DNA of 64,000 nucleotides from Saccharomycopsis phalli (Eukaryota > Ascomycota > Saccharomycetes > Ascoideales > Saccharomycopsidaceae). The notes beneath the pieces are model-generated. The model ran no database searches and was not told the DNA's origin. It saw nothing but the letters and a program-made list of their open reading frames with translations. Positions within the stretch are counted from its first letter, which is position 1, and each line of letters begins with the position of its first letter. Position numbers and translations under genes: made by a program. Shown here one piece after another: positions 47,129 to 55,329 of this stretch. The stretch is taken from positions 124,001 through 188,000 of the forward strand of contig CP073212.1 in NCBI GenBank assembly GCA_020342235.1, read 5' to 3'.

Positions 47129-50100
47129 CTATAAGAACAAAGCAGGAAGAAGCAAGAAAGTAAGAATGTTGACCCATAAGAGGTACGAACTGTTAACACC
47201 CGATGGAACAGCACCGTTAAAAAATGGAATCGACCCATTAGTGGTGTTCCAGTTGGAGAAGATGTTTGCGGTGCTAGGCACCATAATAGAAACATGTGAG
47301 TTGCTAAATGTGGTATGTGGCGAAATGAAAGATTGTTTTGGATCATTCTTCTGGTTATTGTCATTGTTCAGGTTATTATTGCCAGGAGCATCGCCATTGT
47401 TATCACCATTGCCATTGTTCAGGTTACCAGAACCGTTTGAGTCGTTTGAACCATTTGAGTCGTTTGAACCATTTGAGTCGTTTGAACCGTTTGAATTGTT
47501 TGGATTGTTGGAAGGATCATTCGAATTTGAACTATTTGAATCAGGGTTGTTCAGGTTATTCGAATTTGGATTGTTTGAATCAGCATTGTTCAGGTTGTTT
47601 GAATTTGGATTGTTCAGGTTATTCGAATTGCTTGAGTCAGGGTTGTTCGAATTGTTTGAATTTGGATTGTTCAGGTTGTTCAGGTTGTTCAGGTTGTTCA
47701 GGTTATTCGAATTTGGATTGTTAGAATCAGGGTTATTCAGGTTACTCGAATTTGGATTGTTAGAATCAGGGTTATTCAGGTTATTCGAATTTGGATTGTT
47801 CAGGTTATTCGAATTTGGATTGTTTGAATTTGGATTGTTTGAATTTGGATTGTTCAGGTTGTTCGAATTTGGATTGTGCAGGTTATTCGAATTGTTTGAA
47901 TCAGGGTTGTTCAGGTTGTTCGAATTTGGATTACTTCCAGCACTGTTTGAATTACCGCCAGGGTTATTCGAGTTGCTTCCAGCACCATTTGAGTTGCTTC
48001 CAGAGTTACCATTTCCAGAGTTGCTTAAATCATTCGAACGGTCACCATTTTGATTTGGTACATTTGGCGCATTAGGTATTTGACCAGGCTGCCCTGTGGC
48101 ATTTGGTAACGTAGCATTTGCCAGAGAGCTTCCTGAGATCGAGTTACTGTTTGGAGAAACAGTCGAATTAGACAGGCTAGGACCATGACTACTCTGTGGA
48201 GACACATCCGCATTATGCAATTGGTTTGGCTTCCCAGTGGCATTTGGTAAAGTGCCGTTCGATGGAAAACTTCCAGAAGGGGCGTTGGAGTTTGGAACAG
48301 TTGAATTGGAAAGGGCTGCAGATGCACTGGTCGCCGAGTTGGAATATGGTGATGCCGGAAGGATACTGGAAGAATTAGAAATAGAACTTGAAGCGGCTGA
48401 AGTTGAGCTAATACTGGAACTAGAACTAGAACTGGAACTGGAACTGGAACTGGAACTGGAAGATTCAGTAGCACTGGTAGATGACTCAGAAGCACTAGTA
48501 GAAGATTCAGTAGCACTGGTAGAAGACTCAGTAGCACTGGTAGAAGATTCAGTAGCACTAGTAGAAGATTCAGTAGCACTAGTAGAAGATTCAGTAGCAC
48601 TGGTAGATGACTCGGAAGCACTAGTGGAAGATTCAGTAGCACTGGTAGAAGATTCAGTGGCACTGGTAGATGACTCAGAAGCACTAGTAGAAGATTCAGT
48701 AGCACTGGTAGAAGACTCAGTGGCACTAGTGGAAGATTCAGTAGCACTGGTAGAAGATTTAGTAGCACTAGTAGAAGACTCAGTAGCACTGGTAGATGAC
48801 TCGGAAGCACTAGTAGAAGACTCAGTGGCACTAGTAGATGACTCAGTAGCACTAGTAGAAGATTCAGTAGCACTAGTAGAAGACTCAGTGGCACTAGTGG
48901 AAGATTCAGAAGCACTGGTAGAAGACTCAGTGGCACTAGTGGAAGATTCAGTAGCACTGGTAGAAGATTCAGTAGCACTGGTAGAAGACTCAGTAGCACT
49001 AGTAGATGACTCAGAAGCACTAGTAGAAGATTCAGTAGCACTGGTAGATGACTCAGAAGCACTGGTAGAAGATTCAGTAGCACTGGTAGATGACTCAGAA
49101 GCACTGGTAGAAGACTCAGTGGCACTAGTGGAAGACTCAGTGGCACTAGTGGAAGATTCAGTAGCACTGGTAGAAGATTCAGTGGCACTGGTAGATGACT
49201 CAGAAGCACTAGTAGAAGATTCAGTAGCACTGGTAGAAGACTCAGTAGCACTAGTAGAAGATTCAGTAGCACTAGTAGAAGATTCAGAAGCACTGGTAGA
49301 AGACTCAGTGGCACTAGTGGAAGATTCAGTAGCACTGGTAGAAGATTCAGTAGCACTGGTAGAAGACTCAGTAGCACTAGTAGATGACTCAGTAGCACTA
49401 GTAGAAGATTCAGAAGCACTGGTAGATGACTCAGTAGCACTAGTAGAAGATTCAGTAGCACTAGTAGAAGATTCAGTAGCACTGGTAGATGACTCAGTAG
49501 CACTAGTAGAAGATTCAGTAGCACTAGTGGAAGATTCAGTAGCACTAGTAGAAGATTCAGTAGCACTAGTAGAAGACTCAGTGGCACTAGTAGAAGACTC
49601 AGTGGCACTAGTAGATGACTCAGTAGCACTAGTAGAAGATTCAGTAGCACTAGTAGAAGACTCAGTGGCACTAGTGGAAGATTCAGTAGCACTAGTAGAA
49701 GATTCAGTGGCACTGGTAGAAGACTCAGTAGCACTAGTAGAAGATTCAGTAGCACTAGTAGAAGATTTAGTAGCACTAGTAGAAGACTCAGTAGCACTGG
49801 TAGAAGATTCAGTGGCACTGGTAGATGACTCAGAAGCACTAGTAGAAGATTCAGTAGCACTGGTAGAAGACTCAGTAGCACTAGTAGATGACTCAGTAGC
49901 ACTAGTAGAAGATTCAGTAGCACTAGTAGAAGATTCAGAAGCACTGGTAGAAGACTCAGTGGCACTAGTGGAAGATTCAGTAGCACTGGTAGAAGATTCA
50001 GTGGCACTGGTAGAAGACTCAGTAGCACTTGATGAACTTGATGATTCAGAAGCACTAGTAGAAGACTCAGTAGCACTAGTAGAAGATTCAGTAGCACTAG

Positions 50101-53100
50101 TAGAAGATTTAGTAGCACTAGTAGAAGACTCAGTAGCACTAGTAGAAGATTCAGTGGCACTGGTAGATGACTCAGTAGCACTAGTAGAAGATTCAGTAGC
50201 ACTAGTAGAAGATTCAGTAGCACTTGATGAAATTGATGACTCAGTAGCACTAGTAGAAGATTCAGTAGCACTAGTAGAAGACTCAGTGGCACTAGTGGAA
50301 GACTCAGTAGCACTAGTAGATGACTCAGTAGCACTAGTAGAAGATTCAGTAGCACTGGTAGATGACTCAGAAGCACTGGTAGAAGACTCAGTGGCACTAG
50401 TGGAAGATTCAGTAGCACTGGTAGAAGATTCAGTGGCACTGGTAGAAGACTCAGTAGCACTAGTAGATGACTCAGTAGCACTAGTAGAAGATTCAGTAGC
50501 ACTAGTAGAAGATTCAGAAGCACTGGTAGAAGACTCAGTGGCACTAGTGGAAGATTCAGTAGCACTGGTAGAAGATTCAGTGGCACTGGTAGATGACTCA
50601 GAAGCACTAGTAGAAGATTCAGTAGCACTGGTAGAAGACTCAGTAGCACTAGTAGATGACTCAGTAGCACTAGTAGAAGATTCAGTAGCACTAGTAGATG
50701 ACTCAGTAGCACTAGTAGAAGATTCAGTAGCACTAGTAGAAGATTCAGTAGCACTTGATGAAATTGATGACTCAGTAGCACTAGTAGAAGATTCAGTAGC
50801 ACTAGTAGAAGACTCAGTGGCACTAGTGGAAGATTCAGTAGCACTAGTAGAAGATTCAGTGGCACTGGTAGAAGACTCAGTAGCACTAGTAGAAGACTCA
50901 GTGGCACTAGTAGATGACTCAGTAGCACTTGATGAACTTGATGACTCAGTAGCACTAGTAGAAGATTCAGTAGCACTAGTAGAAGATTCAGTGGCACTAG
51001 TGGAAGATTCAGTAGCACTTGATGAAATTGATGACTCAGTAGCACTAGTAGATGACTCAGTAGCACTAGTAGAAGATTCAGTAGCACTAGTAGAAGATTC
51101 AGTGGCACTAGTGGAAGATTCAGTAGCACTTGATGAAATTGATGACTCAGTAGCACTAGTAGATGACTCAGTAGCACTAGTAGAAGATTCAGTAGCACTA
51201 GTAGAAGACTCAGTGGCACTAGTGGAAGACTCAGTAGCACTAGTAGATGACTCAGTAGCACTAGTAGAAGATTCAGTAGCACTAGTAGAAGATTCAGTAG
51301 CACTTGATGAAATTGATGACTCAGTAGCACTAGTAGAAGATTCAGTAGCACTAGTAGAAGACTCAGTGGCACTAGTGGAAGACTCAGTAGCACTAGTAGA
51401 TGACTCAGTAGCACTAGTAGAAGATTCAGTAGCACTGGTAGATGACTCAGAAGCACTGGTAGAAGACTCAGTGGCACTAGTGGAAGATTCAGTAGCACTG
51501 GTAGAAGATTCAGTGGCACTGGTAGATGACTCAGAAGCACTAGTAGAAGATTCAGTAGCACTGGTAGATGACTCAGAAGCACTGGTAGAAGACTCAGTGG
51601 CACTAGTGGAAGACTCAGTGGCACTAGTGGAAGATTCAGTAGCACTGGTAGAAGATTCAGTGGCACTGGTAGAAGACTCAGTAGCACTAGTAGAAGATTT
51701 AGTAGCACTGGTAGAAGATTCAGTAGCACTAGTAGAAGATTCAGTAGCACTGGTAGAAGACTCAGTAGCACTAGTAGATGACTCAGTAGCACTAGTAGAA
51801 GATTCAGTAGCACTAGTAGAAGATTCAGTAGCACTTGATGAAATTGATGACTCAGTAGCACTAGTAGAAGATTCAGTAGCACTTGATGAACTAGATGATT
51901 CAGTTTCACTAGTAAGACTGGCAGTGGTTGGTGTGACAACAGACAACAGACTTACTGAATCAGTAGAATTTGAATAGGCAAAAGAGCTTGTCAAACTGGT
52001 AGAACTGGCGGAATTGACAGAACTAATTGAGTCTGATGAAGTCAATGAAGTGGACGAAGTGGACGAAGTTGATAAAGTTGAAGAACTTGAAAGTGTAGAA
52101 GAACTTGAAGAACCAGTAGAACTGATCAAGCTGGTAGAACTGGTAGGACTGGCAGACTCAGTAGAAATAGTAGATTCAGCAGAAGTAGTAGAATTGATCA
52201 AACTGGTAGAGCTGGCAGATTCAGTAGGAATAGTAGATTCAGTCAAGCTAGTAGACTCAGTCAGACTAGCGGATTCAGCAGAAGTAGTAGAATTAATGAA
52301 ACTTGAACTGATTGATTCAGTCAAACTAGTAGATTCAGTCAGACTAGTAGATTCAGTCAAGCTAGCAGAATCAGTCAAACTAGTAGATTCAGCAGAAGTA
52401 GTAGAATTAATGAAACTTGAACTGATTGATTCAGTCAAGCTAGCAGAATCAGTCAAACTAGTAGATTCAGCAGAAGTAGTAGAATTAATGAAACTTGAAC
52501 TGATTGATTCAGTCAAGCTAGCAGAATCAGTCAAACTAGTAGATTCAGCAGAAGTAGTAGAATTAATGAAACTTGAACTGATTGATTCAGTCAAGCTAGC
52601 AGAATCAGTCAAACTAGTAGATTCAGCAGAAGTAGTAGAATTAATGAAACTTGAACTGATTGATTCAGTCAAGCTAGCAGAATCAGTCAGACTAGTAGAT
52701 TCAGTCAGACTAGTAGATTCAGTAAGACTAGCGGATTCAGCAGAAGTAGTAGAATTAATGAAACTTGAACTGATTGATTCAGTCAAGCTAGCAGAATCAG
52801 TCAGACTAGTAGATTCAGTCAGACTAGTAGATTCAGTAAGACTAGCGGATTCAGCAGAAGTAGTAGAATTAATGAAACTTGAACTGATTGATTCAGTCAA
52901 ACTAGTAGATTCGGTCAAACTAGTAGAATCAGTCAGACCAGTAGATTCAGTCAAACTAACAGATTCGACGGAACTAGTAGAACTTGCTGATTCAGTTGGG
53001 CTTGTTGGACTAGTAGAAATTAAAGCTGTGCTAGAAGTTGTTTCTGCGGTTAGGGACATAGTACTCTGAGACTCTGAAGACCCTGATGCAGAGGAATCAC

Positions 53101-54454
53101 CGCTTCCGCCCAACTTACAAACCAACAACAGACCGTCTCTAATACCAGCTGGGTAATATCCTTTGAACATATTTGGAAAAGGACTTTTGAGGACGTCCAA
53201 TGGCCACCAGCCACATGTCATTCCAAAGCCCAAGAATGAATAGTGAAAAGCAGGAACTGTCGAAGCACTGTCCGAAAGAGTCCAGTCCAAGCCGACGACT
53301 GTCCAGTTGAATGTTGGTGTGAGATCTGCCCCAGTAAGTCCTGGAAGAGAGATACTAAGTTGAGCAGTTGTCCAGTTAAAATCGCTAGACGCTGACACGT
53401 TGAATGGCCAATCAGGAAGGTCAGTAGGAAAAGCAATAGAGGATGGCACGGTAATAGAAGGCAATCCAATAGAAACACTAATAGAAGGTAATCCGATAGA
53501 AGGCACGGTAATAGAAGGCAAGTCAATAGAAGGTACACTAATAGTAGGCAATCCGATAGAAGGAACACTAATAGTAGGCAAGCCAATAGAAGGCAAGCCG
53601 ATAGAAGGGATATCAATAGAAGCACTGGCTGAAGCAGTAGCTTCACCGATGGAAACACTAATAGAAGGTAATCCAATCGATGGAATACTAATAGAAGGTA
53701 ATCCAATAGAAGGCAATCCGAAAGACGGTAACCCAATAGAAGGGATATCAATAGAAGCACTTGCAGAAGCAGTGGCCTTACTTATGGAAACACTGATAGA
53801 AGGTTCGACGATGGAAACACTAGTAGACTCGCTGATTGAGACACTGATTGAAGGCTCGATGATCGATATACTGGCAGACTCACCGATTGAAAATCCAATG
53901 GATGGCACGCCAACAGTAGGAACACCGACTGGAAAATCAATGGTCGGTACGCCAACTGGAAAATCAATGGTAGGCACACCGACAGAAAAGCCAATAGAAG
54001 GCTCGGCAATGGAAACACTTGTAGATTCACTGATTGAGACACTGATGGAAGGTTCGAGAATCGAAACACTGGTAGCCGTACTCATTGTAACTCCAATGGT
54101 AGGGACCCCGACCGAGAACCCAATCGAAGGAACTCCGATGGAAAATCCAAAAGAAGGCTCGATAACAGCATTTGCGCTCACTGTAGTACTTGTTGAAGAG
54201 CCAAATATCCCATTAAAAGGCCAGTCCCATTTTGCGTTTGCTTTTAGTGCTGCCCGAGGAGGTTTCAGAGCAGATGTTGTTGGAGTCGCCGACTGTTCTG
54301 GAAGCAAGTCTGACTGTTCTGACTGCTTGGATTGACCCTGTTGTGAATCTGACGGGCTAGTGGCAGTGGATATCGTGTCGCTAAGCGAGGAGTTGTCGTA
54401 CTGAAGCCCGTTGACAACAAGGATAAGGAGCCACAAGGTCAGAAACCGTAGCAT
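47129..54454 (-). CDS. Giant repeat-built GPI-anchored cell-wall protein (adhesin-like)
   Basis: The start at 54454 (MLRFLTLWLLILVVNGLQ, a signal peptide) gives 2,441 residues; the 65 codons upstream are basic and Cys-containing and would bury the signal. Architecture: a Ser/Gln/Pro-rich stretch (18-75); KWDWPFNGIFG; a region of roughly five-residue repeats PSIGL/PTISV (about 99-345); DWPFN again, then a small domain with Cys414 and Cys446 and Trp-rich FNWTTAQ/FNWTVVGLDWTL (about 348-450); SLTEST-type repeats including a 38-39-residue module with ISSSFINSTTSAES (about 468-800); roughly 160 copies of SSTSATE and variants (about 850-1990); an Asn/Ser/Pro repeat (about 2155-2340); and a hydrophobic GPI signal (SSYLLWVNILTFLLLPALFL). 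Many Leu in the Asn repeat are CTG and so are Ser. It should be covalently linked to wall glucan and heavily O-mannosylated. The N-terminal domain is not one of the adhesin folds I know. Confidence 0.9.
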   Translation of the reverse strand: MLRFLTLWLLILVVNGLQYDNSSLSDTISTATSPSDSQQGQSKQSEQSDLLPEQSATPTTSALKPPRAALKANAKWDWPFNGIFGSSTSTTVSANAVIEPSFGFSIGVPSIGFSVGVPTIGVTMSTATSVSILEPSISVSISESTSVSIAEPSIGFSVGVPTIDFPVGVPTIDFPVGVPTVGVPSIGFSIGESASISIIEPSISVSISESTSVSIVEPSISVSISKATASASASIDIPSIGLPSFGLPSIGLPSISIPSIGLPSISVSIGEATASASASIDIPSIGLPSIGLPTISVPSIGLPTISVPSIDLPSITVPSIGLPSISVSIGLPSITVPSSIAFPTDLPDWPFNVSASSDFNWTTAQLSISLPGLTGADLTPTFNWTVVGLDWTLSDSASTVPAFHYSFLGFGMTCGWWPLDVLKSPFPNMFKGYYPAGIRDGLLLVCKLGGSGDSSASGSSESQSTMSLTAETTSSTALISTSPTSPTESASSTSSVESVSLTESTGLTDSTSLTESTSLTESISSSFINSTTSAESASLTESTSLTESTSLTDSASLTESISSSFINSTTSAESASLTESTSLTESTSLTDSASLTESISSSFINSTTSAESTSLTDSASLTESISSSFINSTTSAESTSLTDSASLTESISSSFINSTTSAESTSLTDSASLTESISSSFINSTTSAESTSLTDSASLTESTSLTESTSLTESISSSFINSTTSAESASLTESTSLTESTIPTESASSTSLINSTTSAESTISTESASPTSSTSLISSTGSSSSSTLSSSSTLSTSSTSSTSLTSSDSISSVNSASSTSLTSSFAYSNSTDSVSLLSVVTPTTASLTSETESSSSSSATESSTSATESSISSSATESSTSATESSTSATESSTSATESSTSATESSTSATESSTSATKSSTSATESSTSATESSTSATESSTSATESSTSATESSTSASESSTSATESSTSASESSTSATESSTSATESSTSATESSTSASESSTSATESSTSATESSTSATESSTSATESSTSATESSTSATESSISSSATESSTSATESSTSATESSTSATESSTSATESSTSATESSTSATESSTSATESSISSSATESSTSATESSTSATESSTSATESSTSATESSISSSATESSTSATESSTSATESSTSATESSSSSSATESSTSATESSTSATESSTSATESSTSATESSTSATESSTSATESSTSATESSISSSATESSTSATESSTSATESSTSATESSTSATESSTSATESSTSATESSTSASESSTSATESSTSATESSTSATESSTSASESSTSATESSTSATESSTSATESSTSATESSTSATESSTSATESSTSASESSTSATESSTSATESSTSATESSTSATESSTSATESSTSATESSISSSATESSTSATESSTSATESSTSATESSTSATESSTSATKSSTSATESSTSATESSTSASESSSSSSATESSTSATESSTSATESSTSATESSTSASESSTSATESSTSATESSTSATESSTSATESSTSASESSTSATESSTSATESSTSATKSSTSATESSTSATESSTSATESSTSATESSTSATESSTSATESSTSATESSTSATESSTSATESSTSATESSTSATESSTSATESSTSATESSTSATESSTSATESSTSATESSTSASESSTSATESSTSATESSTSATESSTSATESSTSATESSTSASESSTSATESSTSATESSTSATESSTSASESSTSATESSTSATESSTSATESSTSATESSTSASESSTSATESSTSASESSTSATESSTSASESSTSATESSTSATESSTSATESSTSATESSTSASESSTSATESSTSATESSTSATESSTSATESSTSASESSTSATESSTSATKSSTSATESSTSATESSTSATESSTSASESSTSATESSTSATESSTSASESSTSATESSTSATESSTSATESSTSATESSTSATESSTSASESSTSATESSSSSSSSSSSSSSSSSISSTSAASSSISNSSSILPASPYSNSATSASAALSNSTVPNSNAPSGSFPSNGTLPNATGKPNQLHNADVSPQSSHGPSLSNSTVSPNSNSISGSSLANATLPNATGQPGQIPNAPNVPNQNGDRSNDLSNSGNGNSGSNSNGAGSNSNNPGGNSNSAGSNPNSNNLNNPDSNNSNNLHNPNSNNLNNPNSNNPNSNNPNSNNLNNPNSNNLNNPDSNNPNSSNLNNPDSNNPNSNNLNNLNNLNNLNNPNSNNSNNPDSSNSNNLNNPNSNNLNNADSNNPNSNNLNNPDSNSSNSNDPSNNPNNSNGSNDSNGSNDSNGSNDSNGSGNLNNGNGDNNGDAPGNNNLNNDNNQKNDPKQSFISPHTTFSNSHVSIMVPSTANIFSNWNTTNGSIPFFNGAVPSGVNSSYLLWVNILTFLLLPALFL
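47440..47990 (-). repeat. Asn/Ser/Pro coding repeat
   Basis: Units of 6, 9 and 12 residues of the type NSNN-x-NNP, where x is CTG in most copies. Read as Ser, the whole region is built from Asn, Ser and Pro with occasional Asp. At the GSNSNGAGSNSNNPGG end the units become Gly-rich. Confidence 0.9.
48470..51910 (-). repeat. 21-nt coding satellite, about 160 copies of SSTSATE
   Basis: 3.4 kb of a 21-nt unit (plus-strand gtagcactagtagaagattca) with silent and near-silent variants. Variant units encode SASE, SATK, and the shifted SSISSSATE, which marks six-residue insertions. Long blocks of variants recur in the same order, so units have been copied in blocks. All six frames lack stops here, which creates long spurious ORFs on both strands. 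Confidence 0.97.
52140..53050 (-). repeat. SLTEST coding repeats and 38-residue module
   Basis: A six-residue unit (SLTEST/SLTDSA) combined with ISSSFINSTTSAES into a larger module of about 75-120 nt, repeated about seven times between 52250 and 52910. Middle copies (52395-52680) are practically identical. The Leu position alternates between TTG and CTG. Confidence 0.93.
53420..54160 (-). repeat. PSIGL/PTISV coding repeats
   Basis: About 15-nt units encode P-S/T-I-G/S-L/V/F, interrupted by VSISESTSVSI and ATASASASIDI spacers that themselves recur two to three times. Identical larger blocks (IDIPSIGLPS) occur near 53600 and 53740. Confidence 0.88.
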
Positions 54455-54835
54455 GTGGAAAGAATAGTGAGGAAGAAAACGGCGAGGAAACGAGGTGAAA
54501 AGAGCTAAAAGTGGTAGTGATAGTGAGACCTTTTTTTTTCGACAACAGGGATCGTTGCGTTTTTTTTTACTCATCAGCAACATGGTATTACATGACATCG
54601 CCGCATGTTGCTTATAGTGCCTGCGACATTCACCCGATTTGGTAAGCAATCAAACCCGGAATTCAGGATATGGTCTTGTCCCACCAGATCTCGGCACCGC
54701 TTTACAAAAATTATGCCACACTCTATAATAGGAGTCGTGGGGAAGGTTGAGGCAATTGGTATTACTTCAAGGCAGTCATTTGGCGTCCGTTTACAGTCAC
54801 AATTAGACTGGGTATCCTATTTCTGCAGCCAAACC

Positions 54836-55320
54836 TTAAATTACATTCTCTCCCGCTAGCACTAAAATCAAAACTTGCGCTAACGCCTTTCCGAATGAGG
54901 AACTAGATGCGCCAGGACAAAACCCTACCAAAGACGTGTAGTTTGAGGTTCCAGAACTCAGTCCTGTTCCAGCACTAGTGCTTAAACTAACATTACTTTC
55001 AGACCCATTTCCGCTTCCAGAAGCATTGCCAGAACTAGAGACTATTTCATCTCTTTTCCTATTGTCACTTCCATTTTCGCCCCAATTGCACTCCCAATTC
55101 CGCTTCCGCTCTCATCTCCGCCTTCAGTTCCGCCTACATTTTCTATTATAGATTTATTGGCATTTCCTCAGCGCCGCACACTCCCATTCTCGCTACCAAG
55201 TTCTGCATCGTGGCCTGCACCAGTACCGGCTTCTGCACTGGCACCGGGATTTGCACTGCCACATATAACGCCACACGGGACGCCACACTCGCCGCCGTCT
55301 GCACCATGATGGACACTAAT
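54836..55320 (-). pseudogene. Decayed C-terminal part of a GPI-anchored wall protein
   Basis: On the minus strand, about 160 residues of Gly/Ser-rich wall-protein sequence can be followed across at least two frame changes and an in-frame stop. Pieces in order are GECGVPCGVICGSANPGAS, AGTGAGHDAELGSENGS, VGGTEGGDESGSGIGS and then GSGNGSESNVSLSTSAG. The last piece continues to a Ser-rich site and a hydrophobic tail (FGKALAQVLILVLAG) that resembles a GPI signal, ending at a TAA at 54836-54838. The composition recalls the C-terminal halves of Hyr/Iff-type proteins of CUG-Ser yeasts. No 5' part is recognisable upstream (to the right). It is unrelated in sequence to the intact giant wall gene next to it. 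Confidence 0.6.
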
Positions 55321-55329
55321 TCTGAATGG

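Noticed and set aside
48025-51939. 1,304-codon minus-strand frame (Leu/Val-rich)
   Set aside because: It is another frame of the same satellite; the real frame has a signal peptide at one end and a GPI signal at the other.
48237-51977. 1,246-codon plus-strand frame (VALVEDS repeats)
   Set aside because: It is the antisense of the SSTSATE satellite. The 21-nt unit has no stop in any frame, so long ORFs appear on both strands; it has no signal peptide or non-repeat domain.
52014-53069. 351-codon plus-strand frame of ELIDSVKLV type
   Set aside because: Antisense shadow of the SLTEST repeats.
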